Source: Arthrobacter sp. FW306-2-2C-D06B
GTDB taxonomy: Bacteria > Actinomycetota > Actinomycetes > Actinomycetales > Micrococcaceae
Direction: 5' to 3'
Assembly (NCBI RefSeq): GCF_021789175.1
Contig: NZ_CP084560.1
Coordinates: 1,488,001 to 1,552,000 of the forward strand
DNA length: 64,000 nt
Position 1 is the stretch's first letter. Every line of letters begins with the position of its first letter. This document shows positions 27,761 to 36,614 of the stretch, in pieces. The translations under genes and the position numbers were made by a program. Below the pieces are notes generated by a model. That model searched no databases and was not told the origin of the DNA. It saw only the letters and a program-made list of their open reading frames with translations.

Positions 27761-28639
27761 CTAGTTACTTGCCGTTGGATCGTTTCCCACGAACGTCCCG
27801 GGCGGCATCCAGGCGCCGAACACCGGGCCCGGATCCGGCCGCTTCGCGTGCCGTCCGTCGTCGGAGATTCGTTGCTTGAGACGTTGCAGGACCCAGGGAA
27901 ACAAGTGCTCACGTGCCCAGATAATGTCATCGGTCCTTGCTTCGCGCCAAGTGCGCCCGGGTAGGTCTTTCGGTGTCATCGGTTCCAAGGTGTGGGGGAC
28001 GTTGAGGGTATTGAGCACCATGATCGCGATGGTGTGTTGCCCTAGGGGCGAGAAGTGCAGCCGGTCCGGATCCCACATCTGGGGGTGGGTGAGTTGACGC
28101 AGGGCCCAGAGGTCGGCGATTACCGCATCGTGGCGCGCAGCGATGGTGCGCAGGTTCTCGTTGAAGATGGCCACCTTGGCGCGGGTCCGTCCCAGGACCG
28201 GCGTAGCGCCCCAGTCCGGGCCGGCGAAAAGTACAACCGTTGCGCCGGTGGAGGCCAGGCGTTGCACGCCGGCGTCCATCCGCGCGGCGAGTTTGTCGGG
28301 ATCGCTCCTACGGAAGATCAGGTCATTGCCCCCCGCATTGAGAGTGATCAAATTCGGTTTCAGGGCCAGCGCGGGGCCCACCTGCTCATCCAGGATCTGA
28401 TGGAGCAACCGTCCGCGAACTGCCAGGTTTGCGTACGCGAAATCTTCGTGTCCGGCGCTCAGTTCTTCCGCGACCCGGTCCGCCCAGCCCCGCAGGCCTC
28501 CCGGGCTGCGCGGCTCCGGATCTCCTACCCCTTCGGTAAACGAATCACCGAGCGCCACATAACGGCTCCACGGGTGCAGGCGGGCCCCGGGACCAACAGG
28601 GCCACCCTGCGCCCGACCATCGGCGCTGGGAGCGTTCAT
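27761..28639 (-). CDS. SGNH/GDSL-family hydrolase
   Basis: Serine esterase/lipase of the SGNH fold. Block I is GDSFTEG (Ser33), the Gly of block II is in ANLAVRGR, Asn of block III in GGND, and the Asp-His pair of block V in DPDRLHFS. 292 aa, with a long C-terminal extension containing WAREHLFPWVLQRLKQR that is common in actinobacterial members. No signal peptide, so probably cytoplasmic. The substrate is unknown. It is downstream of and on the same strand as the GC-rich region before the esterase gene, with which it is divergent by 82 bases. Confidence 0.87.
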   Translation of the reverse strand: MNAPSADGRAQGGPVGPGARLHPWSRYVALGDSFTEGVGDPEPRSPGGLRGWADRVAEELSAGHEDFAYANLAVRGRLLHQILDEQVGPALALKPNLITLNAGGNDLIFRRSDPDKLAARMDAGVQRLASTGATVVLFAGPDWGATPVLGRTRAKVAIFNENLRTIAARHDAVIADLWALRQLTHPQMWDPDRLHFSPLGQHTIAIMVLNTLNVPHTLEPMTPKDLPGRTWREARTDDIIWAREHLFPWVLQRLKQRISDDGRHAKRPDPGPVFGAWMPPGTFVGNDPTASN

Positions 28640-28721
28640 CCCTCCATACTGCTCCTGCCGGGGCCCAAGGCGCCACGGCCTCCCTTCTTCGCTCGCCGGA
28701 TGCGCATCCTAGAGTTATCGT

Positions 28722-29639
28722 GTGAGCCTCGAATTGCCCCCGCTGATCGATCCTGAACTGTGGTCATTCGTCGATGAATCCCGCGCGTTCTACGCCCGGC
28801 GGCCGGCCGGCCGTGGTCCGGGAAATCGGGGAGAGCTGCTCGCATTCCGAGCGGGCGCGGCGGCACCCGCGGAATGTGATCCACCACCAATCACAGTGCT
28901 GGCAAGCGCACTTGGCCGAAGTGTCCCGGTGCGGATCCACATGCCGGTCAGCACACCGGTGGTGGGCGTGTTCCTGGAAATCCACGGCGGTGGCTTCTAC
29001 ATGGGCTCCGCCGCCGGAAGCGACGTCCGCAACAGGCGGCTTTCGGAGTCGCTGGGTATTGCAGTGGTCAGCGTGGATTACCGGCTCGCTCCCGAACACC
29101 CGTGGCCATCCGCACCCGACGACTGCGAGACGGCGGCGCTGTGGCTGGTAGAGCACGCCGAAGGTCGTTTTGGTACCACGAACCTCGCTATGGGTGGATT
29201 CTCTGCCGGTGCGACCCTGGCGGTGTCTACGCTTGTGCGGTTGCGCGACCGCCGGGTCACGGCATTCAGTGGCGGTGTGCTGCAGTTCGGCACCTATGAC
29301 CTCGCCGCGAAGACTCCAGCCGGACGCCTGATCGCCGAGGAGTATTTTCTTGACGCCTATGCGGGGACCGCTCCGGATCGCACCCACCCCGACATTTCAC
29401 CGCTCTTCGCCGAGCTCGCGGGGCTACCGCCGATCCTGATCGTGATCGGCAGCGAGGACATCCTTCTGGAAGACAATCTCGCCATGGCCGCACGGCTGTC
29501 GGACGCCGGTGTCGACGTCGACCTGCGTATCTATCCCGCCTCCCCTCACGGCTTCACCGGGCACGCGACGCCGATGGCACGAGCCGCCCTCGATCACATC
29601 GACGCATGGCTTCGGGTTCGGCTGGGCACAGGAGACTGA
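28722..29639 (+). CDS. Alpha/beta hydrolase, hormone-sensitive-lipase (HSL/GDXG) family
   Basis: Cytoplasmic carboxylesterase of the HSL family. The oxyanion motif HGGGF is at 88-92, the nucleophile elbow GFSAG gives Ser161, with Asp near 247 (GSEDILLED) and His near 277 (HGFTGHA). 305 aa. GTG start. The Tyr-rich start DESRAFYARRPAG is typical. The substrate is unknown. The sigma-factor gene begins 90 bases downstream. Confidence 0.9.
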   Translation: MSLELPPLIDPELWSFVDESRAFYARRPAGRGPGNRGELLAFRAGAAAPAECDPPPITVLASALGRSVPVRIHMPVSTPVVGVFLEIHGGGFYMGSAAGSDVRNRRLSESLGIAVVSVDYRLAPEHPWPSAPDDCETAALWLVEHAEGRFGTTNLAMGGFSAGATLAVSTLVRLRDRRVTAFSGGVLQFGTYDLAAKTPAGRLIAEEYFLDAYAGTAPDRTHPDISPLFAELAGLPPILIVIGSEDILLEDNLAMAARLSDAGVDVDLRIYPASPHGFTGHATPMARAALDHIDAWLRVRLGTGD

Positions 29640-29729
29640 ATCGCTCGGCCGTGGCGATCACGCGGGTCGATTCCGGCACCAATGCGCAAGGTGCGACACA
29701 CTTGGGCGGGTGGCAGACAGGTATAGAGC

Positions 29730-30296
29730 ATGAGGCCCCCTTCCAATGCTCCCGACCGGGAGCGCACCTTCAGATTGCTGTATGAACTGGTCTACCCAGA
29801 ACTCATGAGATTTGTTCAACGCCGCGCCCACCCTGACCAGGCCGAAGACGTTGTCGCCGACGCATTCCTTGTCGTGTGGCGCCGCCTCGATGAGTTGCCA
29901 AGCAGCCGTGGTGACGCGAGGGCATGGATCTTCGGCATTACGCGAAACATCCTGCTGAACACTCACCGGGGCGAACGGCGTCGTTTAGCCCTTGGCGTTC
30001 GTCTCGCGGACGCCGCAGCTCTGGCCTCCCTCGACGACGACGCCGACCCGATCGTGAATCGCGTGGACCTGGCCAGCGCGTGGCATGCGCTATCGGAGGT
30101 CCATCAGGAGGCCTTGGGTCTTGTTGTCTTTGAAGACCTCAAAGCACCGGAGGCGGCCGCAGTACTCGGCATCTCACCGGTCGCCTTCCGTCTGCGAGTG
30201 AGCCGTGCCCGCCGAGCCCTTCGCCTCCTCCTCGAACACCTACCCCGGCAGTCCCGCACACCTGCGGCTTCTTTCGAAAGGACAACCACGCCATGA
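29730..30296 (+). CDS. RNA polymerase ECF-type sigma factor
   Basis: Sigma-70 family factor of the extracytoplasmic-function kind, 188 aa. Region 2 runs from about 10 to 80 (VYPELMRFVQRRAHPDQAED, AFLVVWRRLDE, WIFGITRNIL), region 4 from about 110 to 165 (AWHALSEVHQEALGLVVFED, ISPVAFRLRVSRARRALR). There is no C-terminal extension. Its last bases overlap the next gene (ATGA), the classical arrangement with a cognate regulator. Its own target promoters cannot be told from here. Confidence 0.92.
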   Translation: MRPPSNAPDRERTFRLLYELVYPELMRFVQRRAHPDQAEDVVADAFLVVWRRLDELPSSRGDARAWIFGITRNILLNTHRGERRRLALGVRLADAAALASLDDDADPIVNRVDLASAWHALSEVHQEALGLVVFEDLKAPEAAAVLGISPVAFRLRVSRARRALRLLLEHLPRQSRTPAASFERTTTP

Positions 30297-31126
30297 CGCG
30301 CAATCAAGAGATCGATGCTCTGCTTCGATCACTGGACGCCGCGGACCACAGCGGCCCCGTCGACAGTGAAAGGGCCGACGCCGATCTTTGCCGCATCTTG
30401 TCCACCGACCCGGCGCGGACCCCATCCGAGCGCCCCTCGATGAAAACCGCTGCCCGCAATCGTACGCCTGGAGGTAACAGGTGGACCTCCCGCAGGGCCG
30501 CGGTAGTGGGAGGAATGGTGGCGGTAGTCACGGCAGGCCTGGTTGTCTTGCCGTCCTTGTCAGGCGGGGATCCTGCGTTTGCCAGCTGGACGCGCGTTCC
30601 TGCCGGCATGACTGAAACTGAACGTGCCAGTGCCGCATCGGAGTGCCGCGAATCCAAGAAGAATGTAGGGGGTGGAATGTACGCTGACGACGTCGACTCG
30701 GCTGCGGTGACGATTGCCGAACGGCGCGGCGTCTGGACCACAGTGGTGCTCACGGGTGAGGACGGGTTCTCGGCACTGTGCATTACCGACGACGCCGTCA
30801 GTCTTTTCGGTAAGGGCATGATCGGATCGGTTGGAAAGCCCATCCCTCACACGGTTCCCGGCCCGCGTGAGATAACCGCCACGGCTCTAGGAACGGGAAC
30901 CATGAGCGCAGGCGACATTTCCTTGGCGGCCGGCATCGCGGGCTCTGACATTCTCTCAGTCGTCTATAGAAGCCGGACCCACGGGGACGTGACAGCGACC
31001 GTGTCCCGGGGACACTTCGCCTTGTGGCTGCCAGGAGACGAACTGCGGAACGCGTCGAGCGATGGCGCCAAGGTCGAAGTGACCTACCAAGACGGCACCA
31101 CGGGAACGAGTCGTCTGACCCTTTAG
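30293..31126 (+). CDS. Membrane protein coupled to ECF sigma factor, putative anti-sigma
   Basis: 277 aa with one membrane helix (about 65-85, VVGGMVAVVTAGLVVLPSLS), a basic cytoplasmic N-terminus of about 60 residues starting TRNQEIDALLRSLD, and a 190-residue outer domain that includes one Cys pair (ASECRESKK, ALCITDD). The layout and ATGA overlap with the sigma gene suggest an anti-sigma factor. The zinc anti-sigma motif (HxxxCxxC) is not present, so the way of binding sigma is unclear. A stress-sensing pair is inferred. Confidence 0.75.
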   Translation: MTRNQEIDALLRSLDAADHSGPVDSERADADLCRILSTDPARTPSERPSMKTAARNRTPGGNRWTSRRAAVVGGMVAVVTAGLVVLPSLSGGDPAFASWTRVPAGMTETERASAASECRESKKNVGGGMYADDVDSAAVTIAERRGVWTTVVLTGEDGFSALCITDDAVSLFGKGMIGSVGKPIPHTVPGPREITATALGTGTMSAGDISLAAGIAGSDILSVVYRSRTHGDVTATVSRGHFALWLPGDELRNASSDGAKVEVTYQDGTTGTSRLTL

Positions 31127-31150
31127 GACAACCAGACAAGTGAGGGCCCT

Positions 31151-32215
31151 TTAGCCGGTGAACATCAAGCCCTTGGGCTGGATGGAGGCGAGTTCCTTGA
31201 TCGGGGCGAGAGCGCCCGTTCCCAAGTCCAGGTTTGCCAGGTAGGCGGGTCCGGCGTCGGGCACCACCGTGGAGACGGCTTCGCCGGCCTTGAACGGGCC
31301 AGTGATGGAGAAGACCTTGTTGTCCTTCGGATCCGTGACCAGGAGGGTCTGGTTGGAGTGGGCTGCGAACACGGTGTCATCCAAGGGCTGGGCAACCGAA
31401 AGCATCTGGAGGGCTTGCTTGCTGCTGCCCGGGTTGGAAGCGAAGATCAACTGCTGGTCCGCCTGCGCGTCAAGCATGAAGGAGTTCTTGAACCGCGGAG
31501 CGGCCGCCGGAACCTGGGTGTTGGAGTCCGGGTCCGTGAGGCCGAGCGTGGTTGCCTTTCCAGCCTGGGGGCCATTGGCTGCGGTAGCCGTGGCGCTGTC
31601 ACCGAAGAGAGGCGTCAGTTTGGCGGTGGTGCCTTCCAATGCGACGGAATAGGCGGCGGGACCCGAGGTATCAACCGGCGCTGAGGCACTGACGAGGATC
31701 TTGCCGTTCACGACAGATACGGCATCGGTTCCCCCACCGTGGGTGAGGCCCGAATATGTGTACGTGGTCAGCGGCTTCGCCTGCTCAGGGCTGATCGTGG
31801 AGAAGCTCGAGTTGCCGTCCTCGTTGGCGGTGAGGAGGAGACGGTGGTGTTCCGGATCGGCCGTAAGCCCGTCAACCTTGCCCGTGACTTGCCAGGACTT
31901 GCCGGGCTTTCCGTCGAGGCTGAACTGCTGAACGGTGCTGGCTGTGGTGCCGTTTGCAGAGGCCTCGCCCAAGGGGCCTACGCCATTCTGGAACGAGACG
32001 TACACGGAGTCGCCCATCCGCGTGATGTCGTCGGGTGCTGACTCGGTGCCGACCGGGGAGAAGGTCTTCACGGTGAATCCGGCGGCCGGGGCGTGTGCTT
32101 CGCCCTCGTCAGCGGCGGATGCCGGCAGGGCAACCGAGGCAAGAGCGGAGGCGGCGACTGCGGCGCCAACCAACACCATCGAGGTCCGCTTGAGGTTGTT
32201 GCGTGAGACAGGCAT
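31151..32215 (-). CDS. Secreted protein, repeat-rich (beta-propeller-like), function unknown
   Basis: 354 aa with a clear Sec signal (basic start SRNNLKRTS, hydrophobic core, ALPASAAD cleavage region near 35). The mature part has recurring short strands and turns (DDITRMGDSVYVSFQNG, KVDGLTADPEHHRLLLTANEDG, QQLIFASN, NQTLLVTDPKDNKVF), as in propeller or PQQ/SMP-30-like folds. No lipobox, no LPxTG. AAGGACG gives the ribosome site. Convergent to the anti-sigma gene, with 24 bases between stops. Confidence 0.78.
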   Translation of the reverse strand: MPVSRNNLKRTSMVLVGAAVAASALASVALPASAADEGEAHAPAAGFTVKTFSPVGTESAPDDITRMGDSVYVSFQNGVGPLGEASANGTTASTVQQFSLDGKPGKSWQVTGKVDGLTADPEHHRLLLTANEDGNSSFSTISPEQAKPLTTYTYSGLTHGGGTDAVSVVNGKILVSASAPVDTSGPAAYSVALEGTTAKLTPLFGDSATATAANGPQAGKATTLGLTDPDSNTQVPAAAPRFKNSFMLDAQADQQLIFASNPGSSKQALQMLSVAQPLDDTVFAAHSNQTLLVTDPKDNKVFSITGPFKAGEAVSTVVPDAGPAYLANLDLGTGALAPIKELASIQPKGLMFTG

Positions 32216-32417
32216 TGAAAATCGTCCTTAGATTGGGGAAATGATGTCCCTGCCAAGCTATGGAGGCGGGCTGGGAGGGAACCGTGCAAAGGGCAAACAC
32301 CGGGAGACCCGGAGGTTAACGGCAACCATTTCGGCTTCGGACGATGACGCTACGCAAGACAGCAGTCCGCCAAGAGGTCGGTGCACCTGCTTGCTTGTGT
32401 GGAGCACTGTCATTGCT

Positions 32418-32441
32418 GTAAGTTACTCACCAGTAACTTAC
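32418..32441. promoter_or_regulatory. Perfect inverted-repeat operator before acyl-CoA dehydrogenase
   Basis: Arms GTAAGTTACT and AGTAACTTAC, exact complements, around CACC, 14 bases before the start codon and directly before the GGAG ribosome site. The form is that of a TetR-family operator controlling acyl-CoA metabolism. It would block transcription initiation or early elongation. The regulator is not adjacent. Confidence 0.65.
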
Positions 32442-32454
32442 GCGAAGGAGTGCC

Positions 32455-33645
32455 ATGTCCAAGGCAGCAATCGACCTCGAGAATCTCCCGTATCCCGACG
32501 GTGACTTCTATGGCTTTGAGCAATTGCTCACGGGCAAGGAGCGGGACCGGCTGGCTGAGATCCGGGGCTTCCTTTCCCGTGAGGTCAAGCCGATTGCCGT
32601 CGATTGCTGGAACCGCGGGGAATTCCCCATGGACCTGATTCCCAAACTGGCTGAGATTGACCTCGTCAGTCCGGTCAGGCGGCAAGGCTATTCCAACGTG
32701 TTCGCTGGCCTTGTCCACGCAGAGGCAACCCGCGCTGATGCCTCAATCGCCACCTTCATGGGCGTTCACGATGGCTTGTTCACTGGTTCAATCGAGGCGT
32801 TGGCATCCCAAGAGCAGCAGGATGCCTGGCTGCCCGACATATACTCCCTCAAGAAGATCGGCGCCTTTGGGCTGACCGAGCCATTGGGTGGCTCGGACGT
32901 CGCAGGCGGCACCCGGACCACCGCGCGCCGCGACGGAGACAACTGGATCCTCAATGGGGCCAAGCGCTGGATCGGCAATGCCACCTTCTCGGACTGGGTT
33001 GTGGTCTTCGCCCGCGACATCGGCGACAATCAGGTCAAGGGTTTCCTGGTGGACACGAGCCTCCCTGGATTCAAGGCAAGCAAGATCGAGAACAAGATCT
33101 CGCTGCGGACCGTCCAGAATGCCGACATCACCCTCGAGAACGTGGTTGTCCCGGACTTCTTCAAGCTGGCCCACGCAAACAGCTTCAAGGACACCAACAA
33201 GGTGCTCAAAGTCACGCGGCTTTCGGTCGCGTGGCAAGCAGTGGGCCAGCAGCTTGCCGCGTTCGACGTTGCCCGCCGCTACGCGGTTGAACGGATGCAA
33301 TTCGGGAGGCCCCTGGCATCGTTCCAATTGGTGCAGCAACAACTCGTCCAGATCCTGGGCAACACAGTGAGTTCCATGGGCATGATGGTCCGTCTCGCCC
33401 AGCTTGAGGATGCCGGCGTGGCCAAGGACGAGCAGTCCGCGCTGGCGAAAGCCTTCACGACGGCCCGCATGCGCGAAAGCGTTGCGCTGGGCCGCGGCAT
33501 CCTGGGCGGCAACGGCATTGTCACGGACTACGAGATGGCCAAGATCTTCGCCGACGCCGAGGCGATCTACTCCTACGAAGGCACCCACGAAATCAACACC
33601 CTTGTGACGGGGCGGGCCATCACGGGGATTTCGGCCATCGTCTAG
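32455..33645 (+). CDS. Acyl-CoA dehydrogenase, glutaryl-CoA dehydrogenase-like
   Basis: FAD-dependent acyl-CoA dehydrogenase, 396 aa, three-domain form. FGLTEPLGGSDVAGGT is the FAD-binding motif; NGAKRWIGNATFSDWVV and the end YEGTHEINTLVTGRAITGI are most like glutaryl-CoA dehydrogenase. The catalytic Glu of the EGT motif is E375. The substrate could be glutaryl-CoA or another dicarboxylic or branched acyl-CoA; without the tests the specificity is open. GAAGGAG ribosome site. The gene is monocistronic and is controlled by the inverted repeat just upstream. An antisense frame from the M23 gene stays open across it. Confidence 0.9.
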   Translation: MSKAAIDLENLPYPDGDFYGFEQLLTGKERDRLAEIRGFLSREVKPIAVDCWNRGEFPMDLIPKLAEIDLVSPVRRQGYSNVFAGLVHAEATRADASIATFMGVHDGLFTGSIEALASQEQQDAWLPDIYSLKKIGAFGLTEPLGGSDVAGGTRTTARRDGDNWILNGAKRWIGNATFSDWVVVFARDIGDNQVKGFLVDTSLPGFKASKIENKISLRTVQNADITLENVVVPDFFKLAHANSFKDTNKVLKVTRLSVAWQAVGQQLAAFDVARRYAVERMQFGRPLASFQLVQQQLVQILGNTVSSMGMMVRLAQLEDAGVAKDEQSALAKAFTTARMRESVALGRGILGGNGIVTDYEMAKIFADAEAIYSYEGTHEINTLVTGRAITGISAIV

Positions 33646-33672
33646 AGGCAGCAAATCGTCGAGAGGCAGCAA
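33637..33672. repeat. 18-bp tandem duplication at the acyl-CoA dehydrogenase/M23 junction
   Basis: Two adjacent copies of an 18-base unit beginning ATCGTC and ending GGCAGCAA (33637-33654, 33655-33672), with one mismatch (T/G). The first copy contains the dehydrogenase stop codon; on the other strand the pair reads LLPLDD twice at the end of the M23 protein. Confidence 0.8.
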
Positions 33673-34173
33673 CACGGACGGCCGGAGATCCGTGACGAAG
33701 GCGAGCGGGTTGACGTAGTCCTCCCCATGCCGCACTCCCCAATGAAGGCACGGTGATCCCGCGCAGTGGCCGGTTTCCACAACCCCGATGGCTTGGCCCT
33801 TGTTCACCGTGGCCCCCTCTGCGAGTTCGCTGTCCACGGGCTCTAAGCTGCTACGTAGCCCGCCCCCGTGGTCGATGGTGATCACTGGACGGTCCACCAC
33901 GACGCCCACGAAGCTCACGGTGCCGTCGGCGGGCGAGGCGACCGTGACGCCGTCGTCCGCTGCCCGTAAATCCACGCCGCGGTGCCCGCTCAACCACGGC
34001 TTGTCCGGAGGGTCGAAGCCGCGCAGGACCGCGGGCTTTGGCGAGAGCGGCCACGCCCAGCCCGGGCGGGCTTCGGAGGGGCTGCTCGCGCCCGGCTGCG
34101 GCGATAAAGGGGCAGGCGCAGCGCCCAAGGCAAGGAGCAAAAGAACGTAGGCCGGAAGATCTGCAGTTCTCAT
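33646..34173 (-). CDS. M23 family metallopeptidase, stop codon not found at expected place
   Basis: Secreted peptidoglycan endopeptidase-like protein. A signal peptide (YVLLLLALGAAPAPL) is followed by a LytM-type domain. Zinc ligands H64 and D68 are in HRGVDL. The second motif reads CLHWGVR (H144), so the first His of the usual HxH is Cys, a change also known in some actinobacterial relatives. Family similarity ends near RPSVLLPLDD at about residue 172; the listed left end is approximate. The frame has no stop there and stays open antisense through the dehydrogenase gene to 32788. ATG 34173 has GAAGG upstream. It may be a read-through allele, or sequence error may have removed the stop. Confidence 0.65.
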
Positions 34174-34608
34174 GGAACAAGCCTTCGTTGGCGCCGCGGG
34201 GTCCGGAAGCCGCCAGTCCGGCTATGTGGAAAACGGTGCGGGAAACCTGCCGAAAGGCGGAGGCTGAATCCGGGGCTTTTGCGGTCATGAGGCTGGAGTC
34301 GCTGTAGTACACTTGGTGGAGCAGTTTGCTGTGCCCTCAAGCTTGTTCAGAAGCGCTTCTCATTCAGTTGCGCGGGGGTCCCAGGCTGACTACGCGTATC
34401 CAACCCTCCAATTGCGAATCCTCGCGGATTCAGTGCTGCGGAGGATTGTGCCTCTTGCGGTCCGGCGAGTCATTGGCCGGATGAGAAGTGCAATGGATGC
34501 CAGGAGCCAAGGCCCGTTCGGGTCCGGCTAATTAACCGTCAACTATTGGCAGGGTAAGAGCGGCCCGTGTGGCTCTCTCATGAATGACCTGCCGGAAGGA
34601 GCGTCGGC
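34174..34608 (+). other. Intergenic region upstream of rpsB
   Basis: About 435 bases with no convincing gene (a 72-codon frame at 34313 lacks GC bias typical of the neighbours). It holds a perfect 12-bp palindrome AGAAGCGCTTCT at 34349-34360 and a small hairpin GAATCC/GGATTC at 34416-34431. The M23 promoter must lie at its left end and that of rpsB in its right half. Confidence 0.6.
34548..34593 (+). promoter_or_regulatory. Candidate rpsB leader structure
   Basis: Outer stem GGCAGG/CCTGCC enclosing an inner stem AGAGC/GCTCT, ending directly before the GGAAGGAG ribosome site. The position suits S2 autoregulation known in other bacteria, but no family match is claimed. Confidence 0.3.
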
Positions 34609-35511
34609 ATGCCCGTCGTAACTATGCGCCAGCTGCTTGACAGCGGCGTCCACTTTGGACACCAGACCCGTCGTTGGAACCCGAAGATGAAGCGATTCAT
34701 CTTTACGGAGCGCAACGGCATCTACATCATTGACCTTCAGCAGTCGCTGTCCTACATCGACCGCGCTTTCGAGTTCGTCAAGGCTACTGTCGCCCACGGC
34801 GGCACCGTCCTGTTCGTCGGCACCAAGAAGCAGGCTCAGGAAGCAATTTCCGAGCAGGCTACCCGTGTTGGCCAGCCGTACGTCAACCAGCGTTGGTTGG
34901 GCGGTATGCTCACCAACTTCCAGACCGTTGCCAAGCGCATCCAGCGTATGAAGGAACTCGAAGAGATCAACTTCGAGGACGTCGCAGGCTCGGGTTACAC
35001 CAAGAAGGAGCTCCTGCTCCTCAAGCGTGAACTCACCAAGCTGGAAACCAACCTCGGTGGTATCCGCAACTTGACCAAGGCTCCTTCCGTTCTGTGGGTT
35101 GTTGACACGAAGAAGGAACACCTGGCTGTTGACGAAGCCAAGAAGCTGAACATCCCGGTTGTTGCCATCCTGGACACCAACTGCGATCCCGACGAAGTTG
35201 ACTTCCCGATCCCGGGTAACGACGACGCCATCCGCTCCGTAAACCTGCTGACCCGCGTGGTTGCCGACGCCGTTGCTGAGGGCCTCATCGCCCGTAACCA
35301 GCGCGCAACCGGTGCTGCAGAGGCTCCGGAAGAGCCGCTGGCTGAGTGGGAGCGCGAGCTCCTCGAAGGCAGCAAGGCCGAAGCTGCTGAAGCTCCGGCT
35401 GCTGAGGCTCCGGCCGCCGAGGCTGTCGAAGCTCCGGCTGCGGAAGCTGTCGAAGCCCCGGCCGCCGAGGCCACCGAAGCTGCTGCTGGCGAAGCCGAAG
35501 CAGACAAGTAA
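34609..35511 (+). CDS. rpsB: 30S ribosomal protein S2
   Basis: Structural protein of the small ribosomal subunit, 300 aa. It starts [27 protein letters not shown], contains [14 protein letters not shown] near 97-110 and the conserved [18 protein letters not shown]. The C-terminal 45 residues are an Ala/Glu/Pro-rich acidic extension with repeated [12 protein letters not shown] units, a normal trait of Micrococcales S2. Strong GGAAGGAG ribosome site. First gene of the rpsB-tsf pair. Confidence 0.98.
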   Translation: MPVVTMRQLLDSGVHFGHQTRRWNPKMKRFIFTERNGIYIIDLQQSLSYIDRAFEFVKATVAHGGTVLFVGTKKQAQEAISEQATRVGQPYVNQRWLGGMLTNFQTVAKRIQRMKELEEINFEDVAGSGYTKKELLLLKRELTKLETNLGGIRNLTKAPSVLWVVDTKKEHLAVDEAKKLNIPVVAILDTNCDPDEVDFPIPGNDDAIRSVNLLTRVVADAVAEGLIARNQRATGAAEAPEEPLAEWERELLEGSKAEAAEAPAAEAPAAEAVEAPAAEAVEAPAAEATEAAAGEAEADK

Positions 35512-35523
35512 ATCCGGACCTTT

Positions 35524-35594
35524 CCCGCACCAATTTCGGTGCGGGGAGCTACTGACAGGATGGCGGCCCACCAGGTGGGCTGCCGTCCTGTCAG
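35524..35594 (+). terminator. Two tandem hairpins between rpsB and tsf
   Basis: First, stem CCCGCACC/GGTGCGGG (35524-35545). Second, a roughly 21-bp stem from CTGACAGGATGG to its near complement (35552-35594), two mismatches only as G-U. No T-tract follows, so the role may be attenuation or RNA stabilisation and gene-dosage control rather than full termination. Confidence 0.55.
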
Positions 35595-35631
35595 TCCGTA
35601 AACACATAAATTTCTAGACAGAGGGGTTCAC

Positions 35632-36468
35632 ATGGCGAACTACACTGCTGCTGACATCAAGGCCCTGCGCGAGCGCACCGGCGCCGGCATGATGGACGTC
35701 AAGAAGGCTCTTGACGAGGCTAACGGCGACGCCGAGAAGGCCATCGAGATCATCCGCATCAAGGGCCTCAAGGGCGCTACCAAGCGTGAAGGCCGCTCCA
35801 CTGCTGAAGGCCTGGTTGCAGCCAAGGTCACCGGCGGCGTTGGCGTAATGATCGAGGTCAACTGCGAGACCGACTTCGTCGCCAAGGCTGACAAGTTCAT
35901 CCAGCTGGCCGACAAGGTCCTGGCCGTCGCCGTCGAGTCCGGCGCTGCCGACCTCGAGACCCTGCTGGCCATCGACGTCGACGGCAAGCCCCTTTCCGAG
36001 GTTGTCGTCGAAGAAGGCGCCGTTCTCGGCGAAAAGGTTGTTGTCCGCCGCATTGCCCGCATTGAAGGCGGCACGGTTGACGCTTACCTGCACAAGACCT
36101 CCAAGGACCTCCCGGCCCAGGTCGGCGTCCTGTTCGCCGTTGAGGGCGAGGGCGACGCCGCTGCCACCGCAGCCCACGACGTTGCCGTCCACGTTGCAGC
36201 AATGGCCCCGAACTACCTGAGCCGCGAAGACGTCCCGGCCGAACTGGTCGAGTCCGAGCGCCGCATCGCCGAAGAGACCGCCAAGGCCGAAGGCAAGCCG
36301 GAAGCCGCTCTCACCAAGATCGTAGAAGGCCGCGTGACGGGCTTCTACAAGGGTGAAGTTCTCCTGGACCAGGCATTCGCCAAGGACTCCAAGAAGACCG
36401 TTGCACAGGTCCTCGAAGAGGCCGGCGTCAAGGCAACTGCCGTTGCCCGTTTCCGCGTCGGAAACTAG
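35632..36468 (+). CDS. tsf: Translation elongation factor Ts
   Basis: Guanine-nucleotide exchange factor that recycles EF-Tu. 278 aa. The N-terminal UBA-like domain has [16 protein letters not shown]; the exchange core carries [14 protein letters not shown] at about 81-95. The dimerisation domain and C-terminal module follow ([24 protein letters not shown]). AGAGGGG ribosome site. Follows rpsB as in nearly all bacteria; GC-rich codon use marks high expression. Confidence 0.98.
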   Translation: MANYTAADIKALRERTGAGMMDVKKALDEANGDAEKAIEIIRIKGLKGATKREGRSTAEGLVAAKVTGGVGVMIEVNCETDFVAKADKFIQLADKVLAVAVESGAADLETLLAIDVDGKPLSEVVVEEGAVLGEKVVVRRIARIEGGTVDAYLHKTSKDLPAQVGVLFAVEGEGDAAATAAHDVAVHVAAMAPNYLSREDVPAELVESERRIAEETAKAEGKPEAALTKIVEGRVTGFYKGEVLLDQAFAKDSKKTVAQVLEEAGVKATAVARFRVGN

Positions 36469-36477
36469 TTAGACGTA

Positions 36478-36513
36478 CAAAAGGGGTGGTCACTTCGGTG
36501 GCCGCCCCTTTTG
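36478..36513 (+). terminator. Rho-independent terminator after tsf
   Basis: CAAAAGGGG with its exact complement at the base and a CACTTCGGTG tip (cUUCGg tetraloop), T4 in the descending arm. It separates rpsB-tsf from pyrH. Confidence 0.88.
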
Positions 36514-36614
36514 CATGCAACGACTGGCCCGCACCGAGCGCGTCCACAGCCGGCAGCTTTCTGCCCGGCCCCCAGCAAGATAATCTAGCCAGAGTCCACA
36601 AACGGGAAGGCACC

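Noticed and set aside
34313..34531. 72-codon frame upstream of rpsB
   Set aside because: No ribosome site, no similarity, and codon use unlike the neighbours.
36486..36614. 43-codon upstream extension of pyrH
   Set aside because: It begins inside the tsf terminator and shows no UMP kinase similarity; ATG 36615 has a ribosome site.
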